The notes: generated from the letters alone by a model not told the origin. DNA of 21,732 bases from an uncultured Oscillospiraceae bacterium (GCA_934573855.1 CAKTMF010000017.1:1-21732); one strand, 5' to 3'; counted from the stretch's first letter, positions 7,331 through 14,312 are shown. Program-made: numbers and translations.

Positions 7331-8054
7331 TTACTCCCGCTGGCTCCACAACTGGGTGACCATGGCGAAGATGGTCTCAAAGCCGAGGAACATCAAGGCC
7401 ATGTTCCTCTACCGCTGGATGGCGAATTACCTCGCCGTCCCCATGATGGTCGACCGCCACACTCAGGGACTGCGCGGCGAGCATCTGCGTATCTGCCATC
7501 TGGAGCAGGACCTTATAATCGAGGACGTGGCAAAGCTGCTTGACGGTCTCTTCCGCGGCGACAGGCGTATCGGCAACGACAAGGCCTTCTCCGACAAGGT
7601 CGTCCTCGTTGACGAGAACGAGATGACCGCCGTCATGATGGGCTTCCCGACGCTCAAGGAACTCGTCACCGAGGACACCCCGGAGAACCGCGAGCAGGCG
7701 TACTACGATATGGCGTGGCTGACCGAGAACATGATAATGCGCAACCGCACCCACGGCGGCTACAAGGTGCTGCTTGACGAGCTGTGGGAGTACTGCACGG
7801 AGTTCAAGGCCGACATGGTCGTCCTCTGGGAGCATATGAGCTGCAAGGCGCTCGACGGCATGCACGGCATGTTCGAGGAGCGTGCGCGCGAATACGGCAT
7901 ACACCTCGTCTGGGTGTCGCACGACCTCTTTGACCCGCGCGTGATCTCCCGTCAGGGCGTTCGCGACCAGATCAACAACTACATGCGCACGGTCATGGGC
8001 GAGGAGCCTGTTGACCCGAGCCTTGAAGTCCTCCACGACGAAGAATCGTGGTAA
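7311..8054 (+). pseudogene. Second 2-hydroxyacyl-CoA dehydratase family subunit, N-terminus deleted
   Basis: The frame starting around 7311 reads ANVPAYDYSRWLHNWVTMAK and runs openly to the TAA at 8052-8054. It resembles the C-terminal two thirds of a dehydratase subunit: the cluster-region text VLWEHMSCKALDGMHGMFEE and the typical end VWVSHDLFDPRVISRQ, RDQINNYMRTVM. No start codon with a ribosome-binding site precedes it. The first subunit's GQCPR runs straight into this text in a different frame, so one deletion removed the end of subunit one and the start of subunit two. An internal ATG at 7356 could start a product of 232 residues, but no Shine-Dalgarno site is visible. The neighbouring activase usually needed for such enzymes is not in the window. 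Confidence 0.72.
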
Positions 8055-8071
8055 AGGGAAAGGAGATAAAT

Positions 8072-8239
8072 ATGTCCAAGCTCTGCCATATCCTTAAAAA
8101 GCTTCTGCTTGCGGGCTTCGCGTTTTTTGCTGTGACCTTCGCGGTGTATTTCTTCAACCTTGACATGAAGCTCACCTCGGTCATGCAGCCGCTGCTCGAT
8201 CATTTCTACGACAAGGTCGACCGTGACCAGCACCTGTGA
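8072..8239 (+). CDS. Small single-pass membrane protein, function unknown
   Basis: A 55-residue ORF starting at ATG 8072, with AAAGGAGAT seven bases upstream, much better than the in-frame start at 8048. After a short basic N-terminus there is one hydrophobic segment (LLLAGFAFFAVTFAVYFFNL) and an acidic C-terminal tail (DHFYDKVDRDQHL). It sits 17 bases after the dehydratase remnant and just before a terminator, so it is the last gene of that transcript. I do not recognise a family. Confidence 0.65.
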   Translation: MSKLCHILKKLLLAGFAFFAVTFAVYFFNLDMKLTSVMQPLLDHFYDKVDRDQHL

Positions 8240-8313
8240 CCGCCGAAGGCGCGGACGCCGGGAGAAGGACTGAGTATCCTCCGGTGTCTCCCGGCGGCGA
8301 GAAATAGAAATTC

Positions 8314-8360
8314 AAAAAACCGTGAGGACCCGATATGGCTTCGGTCCCTCACGGTTTTTT
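8314..8360 (+). terminator. Rho-independent terminator closing the 3777-8239 cluster
   Basis: AAAAAACCGTGAGG-ACC pairs with GGT-CCCTCACGGTTTTTT with one bulged base and a loop of about 12 nt. A second stem, GCCGGGAGA with TCTCCCGGC, lies just upstream at about 8257-8295. Confidence 0.88.
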
Positions 8361-8421
8361 CGCTTCGGGCGGAAATATAAACGAGGGCGCCCTCACAAAC
8401 ACAAAAATGTCCCACGCCCGC

Positions 8422-8472
8422 TTGACAAAGGCGCAGGGCGGCGCTATAATGTGACTAACTAATATTAGTTAG
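8422..8472 (+). promoter_or_regulatory. Consensus promoter with perfect 18-bp palindromic operator (TetR autoregulation)
   Basis: TTGACA (8422-8427), a 17-bp spacer and TATAAT (8445-8450) form a perfect sigma-A consensus. The perfect palindrome CTAACTAATATTAGTTAG (8455-8472) covers the expected transcription start. Such placement is classic for TetR autorepression, so the gene at 8492 is the likely binder. Confidence 0.88.
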
Positions 8473-8491
8473 CGAACGAGGCGATGAACAA

Positions 8492-9127
8492 ATGAAACAG
8501 GACGACACAAGGCAGCGGATACTTGACAAGGCGCTGGAGCTGTTCGCCGCGCGCGGCTACGATTCCGTCAGCGTGGGGGAGATAGCGGCGGCCGTGGGGA
8601 TCAGGGCGCCCTCGCTCTACAATCATTTCCCCGGAAAGCAGGCGATATTTGACGCGATCGTGCGCTCCACGGCGGAGCAGTATGAGGCGGATACCGACAA
8701 GATCGACATCCATGTACAGAATGTGGCGCAGGACATTCCCGTGTTCACGGAGATCAGCGAGGACGCGCTTTTTGAAAAGGTGCGGCAGATATTCGAGTAT
8801 TCGCTTCACAACGAGTCCATCAGCCGCTTCCGCCGTATGATGACGATAGAGCAGTTCCGCTCGCCGGAGCTGGCCGCGCTCTATTCAAGACGCTATGTGG
8901 AGCGTATTCTGGATTACCATGCAGGTATTTTCCGCGCCCTTATCGACGCCGGCGAGATACGCGCGGAGGATCCGGACGCCCTGGCGATGATGTACGTCGC
9001 GCCGGTGCTGACGCTCATTTCCGTGTGCGACCGCCAGCCGGAGCGGGAGAGCGACTGTCTGGAAAAGCTCAGCCGCCACGTCCGCATCTTCTTCCGCATG
9101 GTCCACAGCGGCGGAGCCGGGGCGTGA
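8492..9127 (+). CDS. TetR/AcrR-family transcriptional regulator (likely autorepressor)
   Basis: A 211-residue regulator. The helix-turn-helix is at about residues 8-53 (RILDKALELFAARGYDSVSV, then IAAAVGIRAPSLYNHFPGKQ). The C-terminal domain resembles the TetR class often found with ABC or small membrane exporters (RFRRMMTIEQFRSPELAALY), a stretch shared with the regulator at 10449-11078 (NFRKMLTLEQYRDPKLAQLH). The two proteins are therefore related paralogs, yet their operators differ completely. GAGG is about 11 bases before the ATG. It precedes the DUF998 gene by 22 bp, probably as one transcript, and the palindrome at the promoter would control both. Confidence 0.93.
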   Translation: MKQDDTRQRILDKALELFAARGYDSVSVGEIAAAVGIRAPSLYNHFPGKQAIFDAIVRSTAEQYEADTDKIDIHVQNVAQDIPVFTEISEDALFEKVRQIFEYSLHNESISRFRRMMTIEQFRSPELAALYSRRYVERILDYHAGIFRALIDAGEIRAEDPDALAMMYVAPVLTLISVCDRQPERESDCLEKLSRHVRIFFRMVHSGGAGA

Positions 9128-9149
9128 GTACGGCGAAAGGAGGAATGCG

Positions 9150-9791
9150 ATGAAGAAAACACTGACTCAAAAGCTGGGGCTGCTGGGGATACTCAGCTTC
9201 CTTTCTTACACGGCGGCGGTGGTATTCGCGCCGCTCGCCTATCCCGGATACGATTGGATGGCGCAGGCCGTCAGCGACCTGAGCGCCGCCGACGCGCCGT
9301 CACTTGCGCTGTGGAACCGGCTGAGCGCCGTATACAACGCGTGCGAGGTCGTATGCGTGACGGTCGTGTGCATAGGCATACAGGGACAGAAAACGAAGCT
9401 CCTGCGCACCGGCGTTTATCTGTTCGCGGCTATGGAGTGGGTCTCCGCCGTCGGCTACCGGATGTTCCCGCTCAGCAGCAGCGGCTATGCGGGCGCGTTT
9501 CAGGACGTCATGCATATGGCCCTCACCGCCGTGGTCGTGCTGCTGTCCATCGTGTCGCTGAGCGTTATCATCGCCGCCGGGGCGAAGGACAGGAGCTGCC
9601 GTTCCTACGGGATATGCGCGCTCACCGCGCTCTGCATGATGATGACAGGCGCGCTGGGAGTAAAGCTCGTACCCGCCGGATATTTCGGCGTCGCCGAGCG
9701 CTTCAGCGTGTTTGCCGCGACGGGCTTCAACGCCTCGCTGGGCGTCCACCTGTTCTGTATGCGGTCGGAGACTGAACGAGTATCAACATAA
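9150..9791 (+). CDS. DUF998-type integral membrane protein
   Basis: A 213-residue protein with about six predicted membrane segments, beginning with a short basic start and LGILSFLSYTAAVVFAPLAY, followed by the PGYDWMAQAVSDLSA stretch typical of DUF998 (usually a PGY/SD(L) pattern after the first helix). The function of the family is unknown. AAAGGAGG lies six bases before the ATG. It is co-directional with the TetR gene 22 bp upstream, so it is the probable target of that repressor; a role in efflux or membrane response is only a guess. Confidence 0.8.
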   Translation: MKKTLTQKLGLLGILSFLSYTAAVVFAPLAYPGYDWMAQAVSDLSAADAPSLALWNRLSAVYNACEVVCVTVVCIGIQGQKTKLLRTGVYLFAAMEWVSAVGYRMFPLSSSGYAGAFQDVMHMALTAVVVLLSIVSLSVIIAAGAKDRSCRSYGICALTALCMMMTGALGVKLVPAGYFGVAERFSVFAATGFNASLGVHLFCMRSETERVST

Positions 9792-9847
9792 AAACTGTAA
9801 TTTTTTATTCAAAAGGAGAATTTTTTGAACTTTATCGCTTTATCACC

Positions 9848-9899
9848 GGAGCGTGTGGCCTGACCGGGAGGTCTGGCAAATTCAAACACACGCCACTCC
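9848..9899 (+). ncRNA. Possible structured leader before the RNHCP gene
   Basis: Two nested stems are visible. The outer stem pairs GGAG-CGTGTG (9848-9857) with CACACG-CCA-CTCC (9887-9899), with CCA bulged. The inner stem GCC-T-GACC / GGTC-T-GGC (9858-9877) closes a GGGA tetraloop, and AAATTCAAA links the two. It does not match a riboswitch class I know. The start codon of the RNHCP gene is 40 bases further on. The rest of the gap 9792-9938 holds no gene I can support. Confidence 0.35.
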
Positions 9900-9938
9900 T
9901 CCCGAAGAGAAGAAAACACGACTTCAGGAGGATATAAC

Positions 9939-10364
9939 ATGAATCGCGAAAACAAACGCAAAACCTTTGAAAAGGGCTATTATAAAACTCACGCCTGCAG
10001 CGACAGCTTCACCTGCAAGGTCTGCGGCAGGCTCTGCACGCCGGAGAACGCCGGCAGCGGCCACCGTAACCATTGCCCCAACTGCCTGAGCAGCCTCCAT
10101 GTGGATATCGAGCCGGGCGACCGGGAAAGCGACTGCGGCGGCATTATGGAGCCTATCGGCGTCTGGGTGCGCAGGGGAGGCGAATGGGCGCTCATCCACC
10201 GCTGCAAGCGCTGCGGCGCGCTCAGTTCAAACCGCGTGGCGGCGGACGACAACCCGATGAAGCTCATGTCCATTGCCATGCGGCCGCTGTGTGAGCCGCC
10301 CTTCCCGATAGAGCGCATTGAGGAAATGACGGCGCTAATGGGCGGGGACGGAAGTCTTAAATAA
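9939..10364 (+). CDS. RNHCP-domain zinc-ribbon protein
   Basis: A 141-residue protein with the name-giving motif RNHCPNC after a first CxxC (TCKVCGRLC) and a later CxxC (HRCKRCG), so four cysteine pairs or part-pairs are available to bind zinc. The family is small, widespread in Firmicutes and Actinobacteria, and has no assigned function. AGGAGGATATAAC precedes the ATG with ideal spacing. It sits alone between the DUF998 gene and the next TetR gene, behind a possible structured leader. It ends 17 bases before the next promoter, and no terminator is visible there. Confidence 0.88.
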   Translation: MNRENKRKTFEKGYYKTHACSDSFTCKVCGRLCTPENAGSGHRNHCPNCLSSLHVDIEPGDRESDCGGIMEPIGVWVRRGGEWALIHRCKRCGALSSNRVAADDNPMKLMSIAMRPLCEPPFPIERIEEMTALMGGDGSLK

Positions 10365-10380
10365 TTTTTTGTTTTCCCTA

Positions 10381-10430
10381 TTGACAAGTGACCGTTCGGT
10401 AACTATAATCAAGGTTACCGAACGGTCACT
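10381..10430 (+). promoter_or_regulatory. Consensus promoter flanked by two 17-bp operator arms (TetR autoregulation)
   Basis: TTGACA (10381-10386), 17 bp, TATAAT (10404-10409) is a perfect consensus. The whole spacer AGTGACCGTTCGGTAAC (10387-10403) is repeated in perfect inverted form, GTTACCGAACGGTCACT, at 10414-10430. Each arm contains its own ACCG-TT-CGGT or ACCG-AA-CGGT palindrome, a known TetR-type operator pattern. Two dimers could bind, one on the spacer and one at the start site, embracing the -10 box. Confidence 0.9.
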
Positions 10431-10448
10431 AATGTTGGAGGGACTGAC

Positions 10449-11078
10449 ATGGCAGGCGATACGAAGGAACGGATACTGGAAACGGCGCTCGAGCTGTTCG
10501 CGCAGAGCGGGTATCTCGGCACGTCCATGAGCGATATCGCGAAGCGGCTGGGTATTACCAAGGCCGCCCTGTACAAGCACTATGCCGGCAAGCAGGAGAT
10601 ACTCGACAGTATTGTGGAGCAGATGGACAGAATGGACTATGAGCGCGCCGAAAAATACGAAATGCCCGAGGCGAGACCGGACGGCTCCGCCGAGGAGTAT
10701 CTGCGTGTTCCGGTCGAAAGGATACGCGCCTACAGCGAGGCGCAGTTCAGGCACTGGACGGAGGAGCCGTTCTCGTCGAATTTCCGCAAAATGCTCACTT
10801 TGGAGCAGTACCGCGATCCGAAGCTCGCGCAGCTGCACCGGGACTATCTCGCTCTCGGGCCGCTCGAGTATATGGCGGCGGTGTTCCGCAAGCTGACGGA
10901 CTCTGACGAGGACGCCATGCAGCTGGCGCTGGATTTCTACGGACCGATGTATCTCCTGTACGGCATATATGACGGCGCGGAGGATAAAGGCTCCGCCATA
11001 AGACTGCTCGACGCCCATATCGACCGCTTTATCGCCGCGGCGGAGTCCGCCCGCGGCAGGGACGGGCAGAGCGGCTGA
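10449..11078 (+). CDS. TetR/AcrR-family transcriptional regulator (likely autorepressor)
   Basis: A 209-residue regulator with a clear N-terminal helix-turn-helix at residues 5-52 (RILETALELFAQSGYLGTSM, then IAKRLGITKAALYKHYAGKQ). The C-terminal region shares its RKMLTLEQYRDPKLAQLH segment with the regulator at 8492. TTGGAGGG precedes the ATG. It is followed after 55 bp by a terminator, so it appears monocistronic; its targets beyond its own promoter are not visible here and may carry the same ACCGnnCGGT sites elsewhere. Confidence 0.93.
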   Translation: MAGDTKERILETALELFAQSGYLGTSMSDIAKRLGITKAALYKHYAGKQEILDSIVEQMDRMDYERAEKYEMPEARPDGSAEEYLRVPVERIRAYSEAQFRHWTEEPFSSNFRKMLTLEQYRDPKLAQLHRDYLALGPLEYMAAVFRKLTDSDEDAMQLALDFYGPMYLLYGIYDGAEDKGSAIRLLDAHIDRFIAAAESARGRDGQSG

Positions 11079-11133
11079 ATCCCTCCCGCGGCACGGAGCG
11101 GGGACGCAAACATAAAAATAAACCAGACGCAAG

Positions 11134-11175
11134 ACGCAGTGCTGATCGCATACCGGCCGCACTGCGTTATTTTTT
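11134..11175 (+). terminator. Rho-independent terminator after tetR
   Basis: ACGCAGTGC (11134-11142) pairs with GCACTGCGT (11159-11167) around a 16-nt loop and is followed by TATTTTTTTA. Confidence 0.85.
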
Positions 11176-11197
11176 TATAATTGGAGGAAACGAAAAA

Positions 11198-11880
11198 ATG
11201 AAGCTTTATTTCGGAAACGCCGTTACGACGGCCACGACGCTCATGATACTTGCCCTGCTGGAATGTCTCAGGATCATAGGCGGAGAGACGGAAAATCTCA
11301 GCTACGGCGCGGAGGGACCGTCGCGCGGCGTTGAAGCGGAGCAGAGCTATCTTCGCGAGCAGGAGGACTCCGTGAACAATGTGCAGTACGTTGCCCGCTC
11401 CGGCGGAGAGATCATCGGCACGGCCAGCCTCCGGCGCAAGCATAAGCGCATGCGTCACCGCGGGGAGCTTGCCATCTGCCTGAAGAAGGCGTGGTGGGGC
11501 AGCGGCGCGGCCTCCGCGATGACGGAGGCGATACTTGCCTTCGCGCGGGAGAACGGCTTTGAACAGCTAAGGAACCTCTGAATAAATCCCCGCGCCCATC
11601 TTCACGGCATAAATCCCCGCTGGTCTTCGTCAGAAAAGTTTGAAATACACAAAGTATTCCTGCACTTTTCTTGCTCGCCAGCGAAAATTTCTGCCGCAAA
11701 TCTGAGCACCTTGATTTAATCAGAGTTTCCCTAAATCTCGAGGTGCGCAGCGACAATACCCGCGCCATACGCCTTTATGAAAAATACGGCTTTTACAGGC
11801 TGTGCAGCTTCCCCGCGTTCTTCAAGATAGACGGGGAATATATACCCTTTGACCTGATGAATCTTGATCTGGGCCGATAA
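11198..11880 (+). pseudogene. GNAT N-acetyltransferase interrupted by a MITE
   Basis: Without the insert the gene reads EQL-NLEVRSDN without loss and would give a GNAT protein of about 170 residues closely similar to the intact paralog at 14337-14876: shared text includes RIIGGETENLS, GEIIGTASL, LKKAWWG and NLEVRSDN. GNAT enzymes transfer acetyl from acetyl-CoA to an amine, but the substrate is unknown. The 160-bp element at 11571-11730 plus a CTAA duplication adds TGA at 11579-11581 and stops the protein after residue 127, losing the C-terminal beta strands and part of the acetyl-CoA site. RBS GGAGG is 10 bases before the ATG. The N-terminal 20 residues align poorly with the paralog, as if a short compensated frame change occurred there. 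Confidence 0.88.
11571..11730. mobile_element. 160-bp MITE with 18-bp terminal inverted repeats and CTAA target duplication (IS5-type)
   Basis: The left end GGAACCTCTGAATAAATC and the inverted right end GGAAACTCTGATTAAATC match at 16 of 18 positions. The element is flanked by CTAA on both sides (11567-11570 and 11731-11734), the YTAR duplication typical of the IS5 group. Removing element plus one CTAA restores the GNAT frame exactly. It encodes no transposase. Inside are a direct repeat ATAAATCCCCGC (11582-11593 and 11609-11620) and a hairpin-forming stretch with AAAAGT and ACTTTT as outer arms. Confidence 0.92.
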
Positions 11881-11910
11881 GGGAAAAATTCTGAACGGAG
11901 CATACACAAA

Positions 11911-12165
11911 ATGGAACTTTTGATCAACGATCTAACCAAGCAGTACGCTGATAAAACGGCGATAGATCATGTGTCATGCCGGCTCACGCCGGGTATCACG
12001 GGCCTCCTCGGCGCGAACGGGGCCGGAAAAAGCACCTTTATGCGGATGGTCTGCGGGGCCAAATGGCCCCGCGGCGGTGAAACGCTGTATCTCAAGAAAC
12101 AAAGGACCGTCAGCAGGACCGGCATATCCGCACGGCAAGGCCGCTCTTACAGCGCCTCGAAGTGA
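11911..12165 (+). pseudogene. ABC transporter ATP-binding protein, truncated after Walker A
   Basis: The first 60 residues are a good ABC ATPase start: LINDLTKQYADKTAIDHVS and the Walker A motif GLLGANGAGKST. After about residue 62 (GGETLYL) the similarity stops and the frame runs on in unrelated sequence to a TGA inside the end of the convergent EFR1 gene. Q-loop, signature, Walker B and H-loop are all absent, so the product cannot hydrolyse ATP. The rest of the gene and its permease partner are missing, presumably by deletion. ACGGAG lies nine bases before the ATG. A perfect stem GCGGGGCC-AAAT-GGCCCCGC (12053-12072) lies just before the point of divergence. Confidence 0.8.
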
Positions 12166-12896
12166 TAGCGCGGCTTGCCGAGGCTCTTTTTACCGTACTC
12201 GATGGCGGCGGCAGGGCAATAGCAGATACATGCCATGCAGTGTGTACAGCCCTTGCCCCAGACGGGCCTGCCGTCATGGAGCGTGACGGTGTTGGTGGGG
12301 CAGAGCTTCTCGCAGCGGCCGCAGCCAACGCAGGCGTCCGACACCGTGAAGGCGTCCGCCTTGACGCAGAACGAATAGAAGATCGGATTCACGGGGCCGC
12401 TCATAAAGCGGTCATAGAGACCACGGCGGGTGGGGGCAAAGGCCTCTCCCGCCTTTATCGAGGCGATGGCGCGGTCAATGTCCGGCTCCGCTTTTGCGAC
12501 TATGGCTCTCGCCTCGTCCGCCTGCGGGGCGTTGAACATGGCGATGTAATTCTCCGGCATGACGAGCTGCGCCGTACCCATGCAGCCTACGCCCTTCGCC
12601 TTACAGAGCGCGTCGTTATACCTGCCGGCGTCACCTATCTCGCTGCCGCAGGTCATGACGAACCATATCCGCTCCGCGCCGCGAAGCTCCGTTTTCATCA
12701 GCCAGTCCCGCACGATGCGGGGGATACGCCACGCATAGGTGGGGGTGACGACGACAAGGCGCTCGCCGGTCTCGACCGGAGAGAAGTCTCCCGCCTTGAT
12801 ACGCTCGTTCATGCTCAGTAGCGTATCTCCGAGAGCGTCCGCAATGCGCTTGGCCGCGTATTTGCTGTTGCCGGTGCCGGAATAATAGAATATCAT
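12147..12896 (-). CDS. EFR1-type flavodoxin-ferredoxin fusion protein
   Basis: A 249-residue protein with an N-terminal flavodoxin-like domain (FMN phosphate loop YYSGTGNSKYAA at residues 4-15, then VVVTPTYAW) and a C-terminal pair of ferredoxin motifs (CVGCGRCEKLCP and CTHCMACICYCP) that can bind two [4Fe-4S] clusters. This is the EFR1 layout, a soluble electron-transfer protein whose partners are not established. AAGGAG lies seven bases before ATG 12896. Its start overlaps the end of the deformylase gene by four bases, so the two are translationally coupled. The longer upstream frame to 12995 is inside the deformylase gene and is not used. Confidence 0.9.
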   Translation of the reverse strand: MIFYYSGTGNSKYAAKRIADALGDTLLSMNERIKAGDFSPVETGERLVVVTPTYAWRIPRIVRDWLMKTELRGAERIWFVMTCGSEIGDAGRYNDALCKAKGVGCMGTAQLVMPENYIAMFNAPQADEARAIVAKAEPDIDRAIASIKAGEAFAPTRRGLYDRFMSGPVNPIFYSFCVKADAFTVSDACVGCGRCEKLCPTNTVTLHDGRPVWGKGCTHCMACICYCPAAAIEYGKKSLGKPRYHFEAL

Positions 12897-13303
12897 ATCA
12901 AAACTCCTTCGCAATGGTCTATCTCGTGCTGAATGATCTCCGCCGTCCAGCCGGTGAAGGTCTTGAGCCGGGTCTGAAATTTCTCGTTCTGCCACTGCAC
13001 CTTGATGGTACGAAAGCGCTTCACCCTCCGCGTGCCGCTGAGCGAGAGACAGCCCTCCTCCGCCTCATACGCGCCGGACTGTCTGATGATGACTGGGTTG
13101 AACATGAGCATGTATTCGCCACCGTTATCAAAGACTATGATACGCTTATTCACGCCGATCATATTCGCCGCCATGCCCACGCAGCCGTCACGGTGCGCGG
13201 CCAGCGTGTCCAGCAGGTCATGCGCCGTGCCGAGGTCGTCCGCCGCGGCAGGCTCGGCCTTTTGGGCAAGAAAGGTCTCGTCCCTGCATATCTCGCGAAC
13301 CAT
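12893..13303 (-). CDS. Peptide deformylase, short Asn-variant type
   Basis: A 136-residue metalloenzyme-type protein that removes the N-formyl group from nascent proteins. Motif 1 reads GCVGMAANMIG, with Asn where the usual deformylase motif GxGxAAxQ has Gln; motif 2 is EGCLSLSG with the metal-ligand Cys; motif 3 is QHEIDHCEG, the HExxH site. The Asn variant and the short length fit a deformylase subgroup common in Clostridia. GGGAGG lies about eight bases before ATG 13303. As the main enzyme is usually encoded with fmt, this is probably a second copy, which is inference. It is first in a two-gene operon with EFR1. Confidence 0.88.
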   Translation of the reverse strand: MVREICRDETFLAQKAEPAAADDLGTAHDLLDTLAAHRDGCVGMAANMIGVNKRIIVFDNGGEYMLMFNPVIIRQSGAYEAEEGCLSLSGTRRVKRFRTIKVQWQNEKFQTRLKTFTGWTAEIIQHEIDHCEGVLI

Positions 13304-13332
13304 TCTGTGTCCTCCCCCGTGCGTTTTTTCCA

Positions 13333-13361
13333 ATTATATCAGCCGGGGAGGAAAAGCGCAA
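13333..13361 (-). promoter_or_regulatory. Promoter of the deformylase-EFR1 operon
   Basis: On the minus strand TTGCGC (13361-13356), a 17-bp spacer and a perfect TATAAT (13338-13333). The start codon is 30 bp downstream. Confidence 0.6.
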
Positions 13362-13404
13362 GCGGCCGCGCCCGCCGGCAAACGGGGAAAAATGAAGAAA
13401 ACAG

Positions 13405-13433
13405 TTGCCTCCGCCGCGCTTTTACTTTACACT
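13405..13433 (+). promoter_or_regulatory. Promoter of the Spx/ArsC-like gene
   Basis: TTGCCT (13405-13410) and TACACT (13428-13433) are 17 bp apart, 30 bp before the start codon. Confidence 0.5.
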
Positions 13434-13462
13434 GTCCGTATCAAATTCAGGAGCGTGATAGT

Positions 13463-13819
13463 ATGACCTTTATCTGCTACCCCAAATGCACCACCTGCCA
13501 GAGGGCGAGAAAGTGGCTTGACGAAAACGGTATCGGGTACGAGCTGCGGGACATCAAAACGGAGAGACCCACCCGTGACGAACTTGCCGCGTGGCACAGG
13601 GCGAGCGGGCTGCCGCTGAAGAGATTCTTCAATACCAGCGGGCTGCTCTATAAGTCAATGGAGCTTAAGGACAGGCTGCCCAGCATGGGCGAGGATGAAA
13701 TGCTGGAGCTTCTCGCCTCGGACGGCATGCTCGTCAAGCGACCGTTACTGGTCGGCGACGGTATCGTCCTCGTCGGCTTCAGGGAAGAAGAATGGACGAA
13801 GCGCCTGAAAACCGAATGA
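13463..13819 (+). CDS. ArsC/Spx/YffB-family thioredoxin-like protein
   Basis: A 118-residue protein with the thioredoxin-fold start FICYPKCTTCQRARKWL, giving a C9-x2-C12 pair, followed by the ArsC-family text YELRDIKTERPT and the KRPLLV segment with its conserved Arg. It belongs to the arsenate reductase/Spx family. The group with a CxxC pair but no arsenic genes nearby is usually annotated as Spx- or YffB-like, with a role in thiol redox control; there is no ars operon in this window. AGGAG lies eight bases before the ATG. It is monocistronic, with its own promoter and terminator. Confidence 0.88.
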   Translation: MTFICYPKCTTCQRARKWLDENGIGYELRDIKTERPTRDELAAWHRASGLPLKRFFNTSGLLYKSMELKDRLPSMGEDEMLELLASDGMLVKRPLLVGDGIVLVGFREEEWTKRLKTE

Positions 13820-13841
13820 CCGCCGCCGTAAGGGCGGCAAG

Positions 13842-13889
13842 GCCCTCCCCCGGAGCCGCGCTGATGACGCACTCCGGGGGAGGGCTTTT
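13842..13889 (+). terminator. Rho-independent terminator after the Spx/ArsC-like gene
   Basis: GCCCTCCCCCGGAG (13842-13855) pairs perfectly with CTCCGGGGGAGGGC (13872-13885), followed by TTTT. It lies between convergent genes. Confidence 0.9.
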
Positions 13890-13907
13890 ATTAATTTTTT
13901 ATGGCGA

Positions 13908-14312
13908 TCATAATATCCCGAGGAGCGTTATGCCCGCCGCGGTCTCCGCCGCCTCGGCCCCGGTCTGCCCGGCCCTGCGGAGCCGTTTCAGATTTTCCAG
14001 CACCGAGGGGTCGTTCTCCGCAATACGTCCCAGCGTCCGGCAGCCGTCCATCTGCGCGCAGTCCGCGCAGGTATCCAGCCCCTTTTCGCGGACACAGCCC
14101 CGGATGGGGCAGAGCCTGTCACAGAAGGGCGTCTTTGCGCCCTCGGTGCGGCAGCCGGTGCAGTTTATCATTTCCGGCGTGATCGTCACCCCGTTGAGCT
14201 TTGACCACAGGGCGGCGGTCCTTTCGCGCAGGGCGTCGTCATTTGTGAGCGTTGCGGTCCTCGCGTCGCATTTTTCGCAGTCGAGTCCGCAGCAGGCTGT
14301 CAGCTTATCCAT
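13908..14312 (-). CDS. DUF3795 cysteine-rich protein
   Basis: A 134-residue protein with 12 cysteines in the DUF3795 arrangement: LTACCGLDCEKCDA at the start, NCTGCR in the middle and CPIRGCVREKGLDTCADC near residue 80. The cysteines probably bind zinc or an Fe-S cluster; the function of the family is not known. GGGAGGAATATAT gives a strong start at ATG 14312. It is followed on the minus strand only by the convergent Spx/ArsC terminator, and it is the last gene of a possible minus-strand cluster running down from 16473. Confidence 0.88.
   Translation of the reverse strand: MDKLTACCGLDCEKCDARTATLTNDDALRERTAALWSKLNGVTITPEMINCTGCRTEGAKTPFCDRLCPIRGCVREKGLDTCADCAQMDGCRTLGRIAENDPSVLENLKRLRRAGQTGAEAAETAAGITLLGIL

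Noticed and set aside
9827..9863. Leader peptide with TTG start after AAAGGAG
   Set aside because: The 12-codon frame has no regulatory codon run and no ribosome-stalling motif; the RNA structure is a better explanation.
12914..13462. N-terminal extension of the Spx/ArsC-like gene
   Set aside because: It crosses the deformylase gene on the other strand and a promoter, while ATG 13463 has AGGAG at ideal spacing.
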